From NCBI GenBank assembly GCA_947044365.1, contig OX345636.1, positions 17,223,115 to 17,287,114 of the forward strand: DNA of 64,000 bases. Reading direction: 5' to 3'. The DNA comes from Petrosia ficiformis (taxonomy: Eukaryota > Porifera > Demospongiae > Haplosclerida > Petrosiidae). The position numbers were made by a program, and so were the translations under genes. Below, piece after piece: positions 47,725 to 61,114 of the stretch (position 1 is its first letter; each line of letters starts with the position of its first letter). Below the pieces are notes generated by a model, which worked only from the letters and a program-made list of their open reading frames with translations, did no database searches and was not told the DNA's origin.

Positions 47725-49320
47725 CTGTGAACAATTATTTAAAAGATGTTATTAAAAATGATTATATATCAGTCAATCAAACATACATGTATATACATTT
47801 CATAGAGGGGGGTGGGTAGGGTGTGGTTGGGATTTTCCACAAAGTTAATATTATAAGGCAGCTGTTAAACCATCATGTTTTTGAATATTTACACATCAGC
47901 TATAGGCTCCAGAAGCCACCACAAGAAACCCTTGACTTAAAACTTTTCATGGTGGGGCATAGCCCCTATGATAATTCACCTATGCAAATCTTCTGTTACA
48001 TATATTTCACTTATTTCCCTCAAATATACATGTATATACATGTGTGTGTGTGTGTGTGTGTGTATAATTATATATACACACACATGGTATATAATTATAT
48101 TATATATAATTATATACCATGATTGCTGAAGTCAACTATTGAAAACTCAAGTGGTATAGTCAGCATATACCACCTGTGAAACCACAAGAGGTGTATTTGA
48201 GACTGCAACAAGGTGTAAATGAGACCACAGGTGTATATCAGACTGCAAGGAGTTGTATTTATGCAGAATTTAATAATAAAATCATATTATTATGTGATAT
48301 GTCCTTTATAGCCTGTGGATGTATATATTTAACACCATCATTATAAACCTCGAATCAAAGCAAGTTGATATACAAAATATAAACCTGGTAAAAATAATAA
48401 TCATGTTTGCAACAATTAAATACCCATCTGTAGTTAATTAGAAGACTACATGGGTTAAGCACACGGTAGGTGAAATAGAATAAAAGATGCAATAATAGTG
48501 AGTCTTTTTCTAACTTTGCGCAAGTAATTATTACATGTATTAACTGATACATTGGTGAACATGAATTTGTAAGCATTTGCATATCTGAATAAAGAAGGGA
48601 GGGAGGGTTGGCCCGGATCCCACCAAAATATCATTAAACCACATTTTCAGTTCCCAAGACCAAATGGTCCTGACATCAGAGCATATGTTAGTAGTTCAGA
48701 TTGTTAAATAATTTTCATAACACTAGTCAACTCAAAAAAAGAGACACTGACAAGCATACATGCCCGGATTTAAATAGTAGGAAGGTAAAATCAATACATG
48801 GTTAGAGAATGCAGAGACCCATCGGTTGACTATAAATACTCCCAAACATATAATACAATGTACAAAATAAATTATTATAATTATTTATATATCATACCTT
48901 ATCAAAAAAAAAACAACCAACTTGAACAGAGAAGATTACCACGAGATCACAAATAAACGGAAGTATACAATATGTGTCCGGAGTTCAAGTAAAGGACTTT
49001 GACAAATAGAGTGAATCACTATATGTCGGGTGTCTGTATTCACTGGACTTGGACTATTGGACTGGACTCTAATTATTAAAAATATTTGGAGTCTGAACAC
49101 CTATCAAACTAAAACAATACATGCATTGTTTGTTTTTGTATCCAATACAAACACCCACTACCCAATAATACTAGATTGGATTAGATAAATAGGAGTGTTT
49201 GTATTCGCTGGATGTGGTATATAGCACACCTTCTTTCAAGAAAGAAGACAAGGATCTTGACTGTGCAGGTGAATATAACAAATTTTGTTTCACCAAAACT
49301 ATAGCCACATTTCAAAAATA
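47725..49320. other. Right part of the composite element and spacer toward copy C
   Basis: Holds a (GT)n tract (48040-48064), a short palindrome (about 48072-48120, ATGGTATATAATTATA arms), the right terminal repeat (48951-49001) and, beyond it, two related words (GTATTCACTGGACTTGG near 49037 and GTATTCGCTGGATGTGG near 49202). No gene is seen. Confidence 0.45.
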
Positions 49321-49649
49321 ATTATATTTAATTAAAATTAAACCGTCAACATTGCTCTTGAGCTGTAATCACTACATATATATAGCTTGGTAGTTTAGCT
49401 TTAATGGTGGAGCACAGTTTTCTATTTATAGTGGAGAATGTATTCTATTTATAGCAGCATACCCCTTCCTGCATTGTTAAACTTTTCCATGTCAATTTAT
49501 AAAACTTCGATCGTGTACATTACAGCATGTATAATACTACAACACTTGTGATACTTGACTAAAAAAATATAGATTAAATTTTAAAAAGCAAAGAATCTGT
49601 TTAAAGGATAACATTTATAGAGTTTGTATGTGTTAAGTATCACTTATGT

Positions 49650-50065
49650 TCACTGGTTCCCACCCTCATCCTCTCCATTTTCATTAGGTATTTCTCCATC
49701 CATTTTGTAAAATGGATTAGTGGCATTCAGGGGCACATAGTCACCGTCACTTCTCTTGCTCTGCATTGATGTTGTGTCTTCCTTGTCTTTGACAGTAAAA
49801 GGATCGAGAGGCATTGTTGATGATTGCATAGGAAGTGCTGATGGAGTTTGGCCCTGAAGAGATCTCGGATCATCATAGCTATTCTCATTATGAGGAAGTT
49901 GCTGTAACAATTCAAGTTTACCTTTCATGTCATTATTGTTCATGTCTTCTGGGGGAAGCTTTTCATCATAGTCATGGAATTGTATTTGCTTTATAAGTAG
50001 CATTCTTCTTTTCAGTTTTCTTTTCCAGATCGTCACCACAATTATAATCACCAGTATGATCAAGA
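49650..50065 (-). pseudogene. Copy C cytoplasmic-tail exon with lost tyrosine motifs
   Basis: An open exon, acceptor at 50066, encoding transmembrane end [20 protein letters not shown] and the tail to a stop at 49650. Relative to gene B, YMNN has become DMNN, the segment carrying YESL is deleted (about 16 residues), YDVP is YDDP and YMPM is YVPL. NPFY is retained. Confidence 0.8.
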
Positions 50066-51099
50066 CTAGATATAATAGTAAACAAAAATCATTCATATTT
50101 GTGAATAATTGTAGCACTCATCATTATATGTCAGGTTTCATTAGTTGTAAATGATCTTTGTTTATACTATGCTATTATACATGTTTTAATGATTTACAAA
50201 CTTTTCTGGTATGATCAATTATATAACTTCTCATTTTCGCGTGAATAGTATTTAATATATGCTATTAATTCCTAATATCACTGCAATTACACATTTGATG
50301 CCAACAATGAAAAGCATCTCATCGCCTGATGATTGGCTGTTGTTATTGGCATCATTACATGCACGCATACAGCAGGTATAAAATCACTGCAAAGTTAATA
50401 AAGATGCATAATTATGCTAGTAATAATCATTAATAGACAGGAAGTTTTGATAATAAACAACTGCCATTCTTCCTCTAATTCCTAGTCAAGTTTTTTCCTT
50501 GTTCGAGAATTGGCTTTTGATTTTCCATTCATAATTATGTATGCCCTAAGTGAAGTGATTTTAAAGGAGCTAGAAGACACCTCCAGCTATATACAGTGCA
50601 AGTGAAAGCTAGTTATTCTAAGCAGGCAAGTCAGTTAAGTGCTTAGTTTCTGAAAGTGGTACGTTGACTGTCTAGCCTACTCTATTCATTCTGTCTTCTC
50701 TCAGCTTCAGTTATTCATAGAAGTAAGGTGTTTAATAGTATCTAAACTATATACGCCTTAAAAATTAATGGGTTATTTTAAACCTCATTTGGTTACATGA
50801 GTTTCAATACGATATTAATAATATGCTTCTGAGAATATATTGACTCAATAATTTAACAGATACAACAGATATTACAAGTACAAGTGTGATTCAAAATAGG
50901 TAACATCTGTTGTTTTCACACGTCAGAATGGGAATGATTATAATACACCACAGGTTATATATACCCGTTACTATAATTTATTGTGCCATGTAATTTCATG
51001 CTAGTTCATATAGATCGAAACTAGTATTTGTAAATATTACCTAGCAGGAAAAACAAATCAACATTGAGGAAATAAAATTGCATTGAAACTCCTGTAATC

Positions 51100-51310
51100 A
51101 ATCTAATTAACCAATCTGTGGTAGCATGCTTGCATGGTTGTGAAGTTTAGGATAAAATTCACTCATATTGCTTCTAAAGTAGCAAATGTTTACTCGGCTT
51201 TGGCTTGTGCAATTTTATCATCACATTAGAAACAACACTTGTGCAATTATGGATTACACAGAACACAGAATGAATGACTTACTCATTAGGAAGGTAGCTA
51301 TAATTACATT
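51100..51310. repeat. Local duplication of the TM-exon flank in copy C
   Basis: 51060-51250 is a diverged copy of 51306-51450, and 51275-51305 contains a fragment of the transmembrane exon with its donor (GACTTACTCATTAGGAAGG). From about 51306 the sequence switches to near identity with gene B from 19078. This looks like a junction left by gene conversion or unequal exchange. Confidence 0.65.
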
Positions 51311-52597
51311 GAAACTCCTGTAACCAGCTGAAGTGTAATTAATCTGTGATTGCATGTTTAGTTGTGAAATGTAGGATAAATTTAACTCATGTTGTTTCTA
51401 AAGTGGCAAATTTTTACTAGGCTGTACCCCATCCACCATGTACTTTAGAAACAACACTTGTCTGATTTATCCTAAATTCCAATCCCCACCCATGCTATTA
51501 CAATACAAATACGAACAATGAAAGCATGGAAATAAATTTGAACGGTCCAATAAAGCCATGGTTTACAAGTATAGTCTTTGATCAAATAGATCCAGTATTT
51601 GAATTAATTCTACTAATATTAATTTTAGTAAATGGCACACCCTCAATTTCATATATGATAATTGTTTAGCATGATTATAAATGTATTTTGGATTAAACAG
51701 AACACAGAATGAATGACTTACTCATTAGCAAGGTAGTTACAATTACGGGAATTATCAAAGTGAAAGTATTTCCTTCTGATTGCTAAGTTGAAGAAATTAG
51801 ATATTGGTGACTGAAAATACAAACCAAAAAGCTTAGCATGACTTGTTACTTCATTGATGCATGTAATGAACTACTACCATACCTTGGACACTACTGAAAT
51901 TGAATTGATGGAGTTACAGAAGCCGATTCAGAAATGACAGCTACATCTGAAAGTATTACAAAATGGTATATTACACTTCAATACATACACCACTGACTAA
52001 ATAATTAGTAAATAAACTGACTTGTTGTTGTAGTAGTAGTTGCCTCCACTAGTATCATACATTCATCCAAAAATGATGTTTCATTTGTACAAAATGAGCA
52101 TTCACTTGAACCATACTCTGTTTGGTAGTGAGTTGGTGGGCACTGGGTACAAGGTTCCATTCCAGTGTCAGAATATGTATTTGGTTGACACAAAGCTATA
52201 TATGTATTTAGTGGAAAAGTGAATACATGACTACTACCATTATTTATTAATGCACAAATGTTTTACATTATAATAAATATTATTTGTATATACCTGTGCA
52301 TTCTTCTAGAGATGAAGCTCCGATATCAGCTGTGCTGTAGTAATTGGGACATTGTTTACACTCAGCTTCACCCTTATCATTTTGATACATTCCTATCGGA
52401 CACTCCAAACACTGAGGAATCTGTTCTTCCATGAACTGTCCATTACCAAGATCAGTAAGTTGATCCACTAGTACATTACCATAATAACCAGGGGCACAAC
52501 CAACTGTGAAATGAAGTGAATTTAAACAGTGAAAAACATATGCATAATGACAAGAATAGATCTCATAGTGAACATTGATATATATTTCTCTACTAAC

Positions 52598-55500
52598 CAC
52601 AAATGACAAGGCTTGAATCCACTTGGTATCCATTAGGGCACACAAACACTCGAGGGCTAATACTCAGGCTATTTCCAACAGAGCGGAAGTTTAATCCACT
52701 GATACTCATTACGATGCCACCTTCTTCAGATGTCAAATTTATCAAATTATTTCTATCTAGCTGAAGTTGTATTACTAAATGTCCTACTTTTGAGAACACT
52801 TCCTGCATACTATCGTAGGCAATATACTGAACATGAGGTGTCATCAACTTGAATGAAACAGTGATATTAGAATTGCTGTCACTAATTAGTTCTACCTCTC
52901 GGATTTGAGTATATGTCGGCTGCAGAGAATTGTGAATGGTATCGGCTACCATTTGCTTATAGTCAGATCTGTTGAAGTCTATACCAGCTGCAAGAGAAAT
53001 GTCAAAATCTGGAGTAAGACGAATACTCATAGAATATTCAATTCTTGCTACAGAAGCTGGTAACACTGTAAGGTATGTAGGTTCTGAAGAGACATTACCA
53101 ATCCAGTTATAAGCCATACATGTATACCAACCCAGAAAGCTTTGGTTTGTCTAGTGAAAGTACATTAGCATCCACATCTACAATTTCTGTCCATTCATCT
53201 GTGTTCATAGCTCTGTAGAACCACCTCCAACCAGGAGGAGGCCAGGAATGAGCATCACAAGCCAAACTCAAACCATTGTCATACTCCTCAAATGTTTCTA
53301 CTGAATTCACAAGGCTGCGATTGAGGATTGGTTGATAATAGACATTAACAATTGTTGGAAGTGATGTTGCAATGCCAGAATCACTTGTGACAGAACAGCT
53401 ATAATTACCTCCTTCTGATCTTTGTATATTTTGGACAGAAAGTGTATTTGAACTTGAACTTAGCAGCATTGAGTTCCTTCTCCAATGATACTGTACTGGA
53501 AGGTTTGAGGATGCACTGCAGGATAACTCCAATGTATCTCCTATTGAGATATTCAACTCAGCTGGAGGTTGTTCAATGATCTGCGGAGGATCAGAGCACC
53601 AGTATTCAAACCCTTGAAGATCTGACAAAATTTCCATAACCTGTGAGAGAATGGTTTGAGCTAGATGAAATGTGTAGCTTTCATTATAGCCTAGCTCTAG
53701 AAAACTCTCTTTCCCTGCTGTAAGTTTTCGTTGAAGAGATTTTGCCTGTGGTAGCGGGGTATCTTGAATAATAAAAAGGAGAGCCTCAAATGCTGATTGC
53801 AGGCAATCAATAAAACTAACACATGAGAAGCCACCAACATCACTGCCATTTATATGTACCATTTCCATATTGGTTTGCCAATGAGAAAACGAATTTTCAT
53901 CAAGTGTTTCTAATAATTTGGTTATGGAAGATGATTTGTCATTTGTAAGTTGTGTATATGAATCAACTAATTCTGAAAAGAATTCTAAGTTCTGTTGCTG
54001 ATTAGTAAAATTGTTGTAATTAACAGAACTATTATTAAGCACATCAAAGAAACTATTTTTGGTATTTTCAAACTGCTGTGACGACTCATTAAGCGATGCT
54101 GAAATCTGTTGAATATAGGATTCAATGTTGGCTGTATTAATACATGTGTTTGAAAAATTGTCATTATATTGCACTGTCTGTCTTTTGCGAGATGACACGT
54201 CACTCCCTAAAATATCTTCCAGAATTGCCTCTGCTAGTCTACGGTATATAAACTCTTCAGGTCTGTTAAAGTTGATAATGATGTTGATTTCATATGATTG
54301 ACCTGCATACTCATATATAAAATTAACAGGGAAAGCAATGGGTGTTGATATGGTTAAAACAGTAGTGAATGTTACATTTTTTATGTCTACAATATTTTCA
54401 GAGTCACTTAAACCACCTACTCCATCAATGATAGGATCGAAAAAGTTCGTTTCTTGTAACACTTTCTCTTTGGCCTGTTTTTTGATATTCAAGTTTATGT
54501 ATGTACTTTGAAGTGCATTGTCAATAATTATATATTCTTGCTCTACTGCTTGTAGCTTTGTATATATTCTTGTCATTTCAACCTCAGAGATGGTGAAATT
54601 TGCTTTTGCATCATTATAGGCTTTATACTTCAGAGAAAGACTGATTTCTAAATTTGCTAAAGCCTCTTGGATTTTCTCTTGGCACTCCAAATTATTTATC
54701 AAACAGCTAAGATTTTGAACACGCTCACTGCATGGATATTCCATACAACACTCACCTGAGACTGGTTGTTCATATACATTGGTTGTGCAAGGCTGTTTCA
54801 TAATCATTGTATAGGCTTCATTAGAGACATAAGTTTCTAGACGATAATCTGCAAATGGTACACATTTGGTTGTACAGCAATCACCAAGTGATATATAAAA
54901 TACTGAAAACCATCGGAATGTCAAACATGGCTTACAACGAAGTTCATATCTCCAGCCCCTAACAGGTATTTCACGATTACGCATTACTGTTTGGTAACCA
55001 CTGACAATTGTCTCCCAGATGCCTGATTCTTCTAAACGAGAAGGGCTATAGCATGTTGAACAGCTTATACCACGTTGACACAAATATGCACATTCTGTTT
55101 CAGTACATATATCATCCGAAGACAATGAATTACTTTGTGCATTTTCATATTCTTCTTTCGTTTCAGCCATTTTCATTTTCCAGTAAGTGAATGTAGCATT
55201 AGCTTGCTCATACTGTTGTAGAAGATCAGCATATTCCCTTTGTTTGCCATTTAATTCTGTCTCGAGTTTGTTTTTCCTAATTGCAGTGCTATTTATACTT
55301 TCTTGTGCATTCCTTCGTCTTTCCAAAACCCTATTAATTTCTGATCTAACATGTGAATTCAAATAATCAATGGAATTTGTTCGGAATCCATTGGCACCAT
55401 CCATTATCTCAGCTGATATATCAATGTACATCGAGTCATCAGTTGAAGATTCTCCAGAAAACATGATATCATATTGGTAGAAAATAGTAGTACTGCCTCT

Positions 55501-56012
55501 GAACGAGATCCAAGGGCTATTAATTATCATGTCTGTGCTTACCTCAGAATCAAAAATGGAAACATTAACATTCCTTATTATACCACTAAATTGTGATGTT
55601 TTGGAACTGAATATTAGTTCTAATATTGTCATATCAGGATCATCCGAAACTACTTGAAAGAAATTACCAAAATTGGCCTTTGGTGACTTCAGCTTCGAAT
55701 ATATGACAATACTAGTTCCAGGATCTGTTTCTTGTTGAGAAATCAACCCTGGAAAATAAACAATGTACCTGAAAGTGTCTGGGAGTTCTAATTGTCCAAT
55801 TCTTAATCCAAGACAATCGCTAGTAAGACTAATATTGTTAACATTGAGCAAATTGTCTACACTCATGAAACCATCGATGGCACAATCATTCGAATAGTCA
55901 TGTTCCACAAACAGTGCTAAGAATAATGCTGCATCTGGGTAAGGAACTGCTTTGTATGTAAATTTAAAAGACATTCCAGGAGGTAATGAAGAACTCTGAA
56001 TTGTTGATACAC
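52598..56012 (-). pseudogene. Copy C giant exon, frameshifted in Ig2
   Basis: 3,415 bp against 3,420 bp in gene B. The frame is open from 56012 through the coiled coil, cysteine region and Ig1, to about 53132, where 5 bp are lost next to the Ig2 strand that should read DEGWYTC. The frame then ends within a few codons at 53107. Coding quality on both sides is high, so the lesion is young. Confidence 0.85.
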
Positions 56013-56948
56013 CTGCATTGGTAAAGAATTAATGGAATATTTAACCCTCATTTGGATTTCAATATGATATTAACAATAGACTATACTGTTTGCCTTTCTT
56101 GCTGGGAAATATATTCAAGTAGTATATTATTCCTTTCAATCTTGTCCTATATTGACTATATAGTATACAAGGTATATGCCCTAATAATGGTATCAAAAAC
56201 AATACACTCATATAGTATGTAAATCCCATACTAACTACAAATATCTCTCTGACTTTTCAAATATCTGATGAGTATGACAGATTTTATTTGTTATTATACA
56301 TAATTACAAATTCATGTACATACTAATTACTCTGGAATGAGAATGTAACATCTGCTAGATGTTAGAATGGGAATGATAATAATATATATAGCGCAGGGTG
56401 TGCCTATAATACTATAATGCCTATAATGTTGTGTATATTACTACATTGTATTAATATGTTTTAATCATATGCTTTATTATAACATGTAATTTATATACTA
56501 GTCAATATAGATTTAGATCAAACATGTCAATATTACCTAGCAGGGTAAACAAATCAGCATTGATGAAAAATGAAAATACAATTACATTGAAATTCCTATA
56601 TACAACTGAAGGTTAAAATAACGCATTACATTTTACAGTTTGTCGTAATAGAATTAATCAGTGAGGTAATGACACATCCCATTCGTTAATCAATCAATGA
56701 ATTGCACATACTATTTGTTTATATTTAAACAGCCAATAAAACTTACGGAATGTATCTAATTACCTGGAAATGTAAAGAGTGAGTTCTTTCCTTGTGATGA
56801 TAAATGAAGTCCCACTTGTCCATTATCTACAATTGTGGAAACAATTACACTAATATTTCCAGACACTAATCCTGGTACCTACAATGTATGCGAGTAAATG
56901 AATAATAATTTATTATACTGTAACAGACTAAGGAATTAATAAACTTAC

Positions 56949-58341
56949 CTTTCCTTTATCAGGTTGAGACTCTCAAATCATTACCAACAAATTTCTTTTC
57001 TAATTTCATCTCCACTTTAAATTCAAATTTTGGAATTTGAGCTGTAAAGTAAGTATCACCATGCCAGTACTTGGAATCTTTAGATCGAATATAATTTCCT
57101 CTCTCTGTAAATGTGATAGTTTTAAATGAGACTTGCCCATTATTTGTAAGAATTTGAAAATATGGAAGTCCAGTCAATTGTGATGGTTGTAGAACAGGCG
57201 GAACCATGAAATACAGTTTCGACTGAAAACTGCTACACATATCAACTAAGATACAAACTGGTTTACTTGTAGAAGAAGAATGGAGAAATGCAGGAAAATT
57301 GTCAATGATGACGTACAGTGTTGATTTTGTCCTCAATGCTTACAGCAGCCCTTTCTTCACATCTGCTTGGTATGATTCACAACCTTCCAAGTTTCTAATT
57401 TCAGTAGAGGTTCCAACAAAAGATAAGAAGTCATAATTTCAATATGCTGATATGCTGCTATAGATACTGACTGAAAGCCAAGATGGTAAGAGATCTTTAA
57501 TACTTTCCAGAAATGTAGTGGACAGGGAATTAAATGTGAGGAAAGTTTGAACATCATATTCATTAAAACGAATAGTTGTGTTTGTCTCAGTACACTGAAA
57601 TGTTTCCTTTTCACAACTAAAACACCGCTCTGACAGTATATCTGACGTAATTGGAAGAGAAGCTTTAAATGATGAAGAACTGCCTTGCACATCAATGCCA
57701 GCTATTGATAGGGGCAAATTTAGAGTACGACCACCAATGAATACTACACCCTTCGATATGAACTCTGTTTCTCCCTCAGCTGAAAACCACTGACTAAGAA
57801 GAAAAGAAGGAAAGTTTAGAAATACATTGTGCTGATGACATCAATAGACTGTTACTACAGTAACCTAATCCAAGTTGACTGTCACTTAATCCCAAAGACT
57901 GGAAATAATTGTTATCTTCTTTTCCAGACGAATCCAAAAATGTTATAAGTACTACTGAATTTTCTGGTTTTCGAAAGTTATTTTTAGGTTCTATATTATA
58001 ATGAACTTGAAATAATCCAGGTTTATTAGGATGTAACGTATAAACAACAGTAGTACTGTCATCTGAGGGAATAAACTTTTGATTTTCTTCACTGACAATA
58101 TTCAAGGCAGAAATATTAGTAACAGTAAGAGTGAGTTCTCGTTCAGTTTGTGGTAAGGAAGTGATCGATACATTGGAATTAGTATTTGTTCTCAATACTG
58201 GTATAGATGGTATTTGAAGGAAACCAGTTTCACATCTCTCTCCAAAATGGAATGTAATTTCACAGTCACACTGGAAACTTCCTTCATCATTAATAGAGCA
58301 AATTCCAGGAGCACATGGATTGTTGTCACATACTTCATTTT
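56949..58341 (-). pseudogene. Copy C EGF plus unique ectodomain exon, broken
   Basis: Homologous to gene B exon 12. The EGF module ([18 protein letters not shown]) is intact. Frameshift near 57795, TAT-to-TAA stop near 57340, and a deletion near 56970 removing the segment before the donor. Confidence 0.8.
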
Positions 58342-58724
58342 CTAAAGAATTTGAAATAAAATGAATAAGCATAGGATATTTCCCTTGCAGAGATGGTCAT
58401 GGGTGCATTATGCTAGAGATATCAGGGTATTATAATGCATCCATACAGGGCAATAAATGAACAAACTAAATACAAATGCTATAGTGCACTTAAAATATCC
58501 ATATTAATACTTGAAACTAAACCAATTAGTCTTTTACATAAAGTAATTAACATCTACTGGTTGGTTATACACATGAAATTTTCCATGGCAGGTTATGGGC
58601 ATACAATTACCACAATACCCAAAGGTTACCCTGGTAATCACCCATGCACCTTGGTAAAATCCCTCCAAGAATTCTATATCAAGTATTATATTTTCATGCC
58701 TATGATAACTTTTTGACAACATAC

Positions 58725-59106
58725 CAATGCACACAGTTGTATTTGTCCATTCTACAGCTTCATTATCAGCAAAATTACATGTTTCTAATGATTCTATATA
58801 TAGAGCCTGGATCACCATCAACATGATATCCTTGTTCACATATTACTACACAGCTTTGTGTGTATTCATTAAGACATGGTAGTGCAACTAGTGAATTTTC
58901 TGGTGCAGTAAGCTGTTCGCATTGTAACGGACGACAATTTGTAATTTCCCCACTCCATGTGTGATCTGATTGACATGTACGATTGTAAGAACCAGTCAAA
59001 TTATAACCGGGATCACAACTAAATGTACAACTTTCATCAGTTACTTGAGGACCAGTACACAATATTTCACCATTCAAAATATTGGGAATCAATATACATT
59101 GATCAG
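58725..59106 (-). pseudogene. Copy C CCP exon with 4-bp insertion
   Basis: Two CCP modules homologous to 27240-27617. A TATA insertion (CTATATATAGAG against CTATAGAG in B) near 58797-58803 shifts the frame in the second module. Splice sites are preserved. Confidence 0.8.
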
Positions 59107-59109
59107 CTG

Positions 59110-61110
59110 TTGAGTTAAACAAAAATACATGAGTTAAGAAATGGTGAAAAAGTGATTGTGTCCGTTGAAAAACAGATAAACTATGATAATTATCTCTATG
59201 TCAAATTACTTAATGAATTATATAATTATGAGTGCAAGACAATGTCTCTCAGATCTGAGAGCAATTTACAACATAAATACATAATCACAAATATTATTTT
59301 AATTTCAGTCATAATAGTCATATTTTGTCAATTTAGTCTTCGTATATGTTTAGTCTTTGACTATTATCACATATACTACAATAACACTAATTGCTTAAAA
59401 TAAAAAAGATTTTTTTGATAATTATTATGATAAACCAATAATTACTCTATAGATATGTACTAATAACCGGTATCAATTCAATATTACACTTACATTCTTG
59501 TGCCGTATTCTTTCTATGAAAATGATTATTTACTCAATAATTAAATATGAGTATCATAAAAGCAATTAATGATGTTATAATCACAATAATGTCATTATCC
59601 ATACACTTATTACAATATTCATTACATCATTCAGAATTAATACTAGAAATTAAGCGGATCTAGCCTCGAAGAGTATCAGTGTTCTTAACAATAATGTTAA
59701 TATGACAGGGGGTCTGAGAACATACTCCCCCAGGAAAATTTTGACTTTTGACCTGAAAGAGGCCAATATGATGCAATCTGAGAATAAATTTACGGTTTGG
59801 TGCATTGACAACAACATAATACATTGTATTATATCGAATCCCTATGATTGCTTTGTGATGTCCAACATTTAGTAATCATGACTCACTTTCTCATGCCTGA
59901 AACACAACAGCCTACCATGGTTAACGTTATTATTTTGAGTATCTACACTTCTTACTTATTAAAGGATCTTGTAGAAGTTTAGAAATATTATTCACATAGA
60001 ACAGCTATTATAGTTCCAGTTTCTGTGCAAACTACAAGCATTTAGCCTTCTTCCCGCTGGTCTGTAGCACGAATGTGTGTTCTTTTAAGCATCGTGTCCA
60101 GTAATTGACCAAGCACCCAGAATGACACAATGAGTATGCAATTTTCTTAAAGCCAGTGATAAGTAAACGTATAGTTTATAAACTGTTTATATGCCTACTG
60201 TAGTGAAAATAATAATTTTACTTTTAGCTAGGAGGTTCTGGAACCCTTGGAACCCCCTCTGGATTCGCCATTGCTAGAAATAATGGCTGATAATTATCGA
60301 TAGTGATTAACAATCATATTATTGCTGCATTACTATAACTATAACAATAAACTATGCATTTGCTGGTAACATTTGCACTAATTATCAACTACTATTTCAA
60401 CCAGTCTGTGGTGTCTAAAAAATTATGTAAATATATATAATATAAATTATATATAATATTAATTATACACAACATTGTCTTCATCTCACCCAGATTCATG
60501 AGTAGCATGGCTATAACAAAGAGATAATATAAAGAAGACAATAACTGCATACGCATTTTGTCGAAGATTCCAGAAAGTTTTGTATCTTAGACGCTTTGTT
60601 TCTTGGGCCTCGTCGTAACAAGTGTTTCTGCAGCTATCTGTGAAGTCTTGTCACCAGTTCTGAGGAGATATGAATTTGAGTTGATGAGGAATGCCATGAC
60701 TCCCTGTTTCATTATTGATTGTTTATGCTGAGAAGCATACATTCATAGAAGCATCTTTTTAGCGAGGGTTCTGCACTTTAGTGCATTCATATTATACATT
60801 GTAGTAGACCAAAATACTCGAACATAATGAATAGATGAAATAGAAAAAAGCACTGTTTGTGTTTGAACTAAAATCAAAACATTTTAAAAATTGTCACAAA
60901 GGAGTTGACGCATGATGAAACTATTTATGACTCTATGTTCATAAAATCTATGGCACAGTCTATATGATGAGATAAAACAACTTCCAATGTAAATGCAAAT
61001 TTGATCATTGAATTCAAAAAATGTGGAAATAGTCTATCCTACTATAGTGCATATAGAAACAGTTTCTATTGCTGTTGACAATTACCCTTTTTATATCACT
61101 GGCAAACAAG
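59110..61110. other. Region upstream of copy C without receptor exons
   Basis: The first 500 bp resemble receptor introns. About 59653-60280 may be an inverted-repeat element (GCGGATCTAG on the left, CTGGATTCGCC on the right). The segment at 60530-60680 reads, on the minus strand, TGDKTSQIAAETLVTTRPKK with later stops, perhaps a transposon exon remnant. About 60790-60880 is shared with 3210-3320. The five EGF exons expected here are absent. Confidence 0.4.
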
Positions 61111-61114
61111 TTAC

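Larger units (their letters stand above)
42502..49001 (-). mobile_element. Composite pogo-type DNA transposon carrying a Ulp1-PHD module
   Basis: Left terminal region 42502-42545 (AATTGAAGTCCGGACA, then ATACTTCCGTTTATT) matches the reverse complement of 48951-49001 (ACTTGAACTCCGGACA, then ATACTTCCGTTTATT). Between them, all on the minus strand and in compatible splice phase, lie a pogo/Tigger-like transposase exon, an array of 84-bp exons, and exons for a Ulp1-like protease and a PHD finger. The last stop (42661) is about 115 bp from the left repeat. The exact ends and TA target duplication are not certain. Two stops in the transposase exon make this copy non-autonomous. Confidence 0.75.
49650..59106 (-). 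pseudogene. Receptor copy C: near-full paralogue of gene B with several lesions
   Basis: Exons corresponding to gene B exons 11-19 are present: 58725-59106 (CCP), 56949-58341, 56764-56878, 52598-56012, 52294-52503, 52022-52195, 51883-51946, 51722-51782, 49650-50065. Lesions: a 4-bp insertion in CCP (58800-58803 region), a frameshift near 57795, TAA near 57340, a deletion of about 36 bp near 56970, a 5-bp deletion in Ig2 (near 53132), and a 5-bp insertion in the stalk exon (near 51900). EGF exons 6-10 and the EMI/signal exons are missing upstream. Large parts, introns included, are nearly identical to gene B, so the duplication or conversion is recent. If expressed it would give truncated products. 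Confidence 0.85.
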
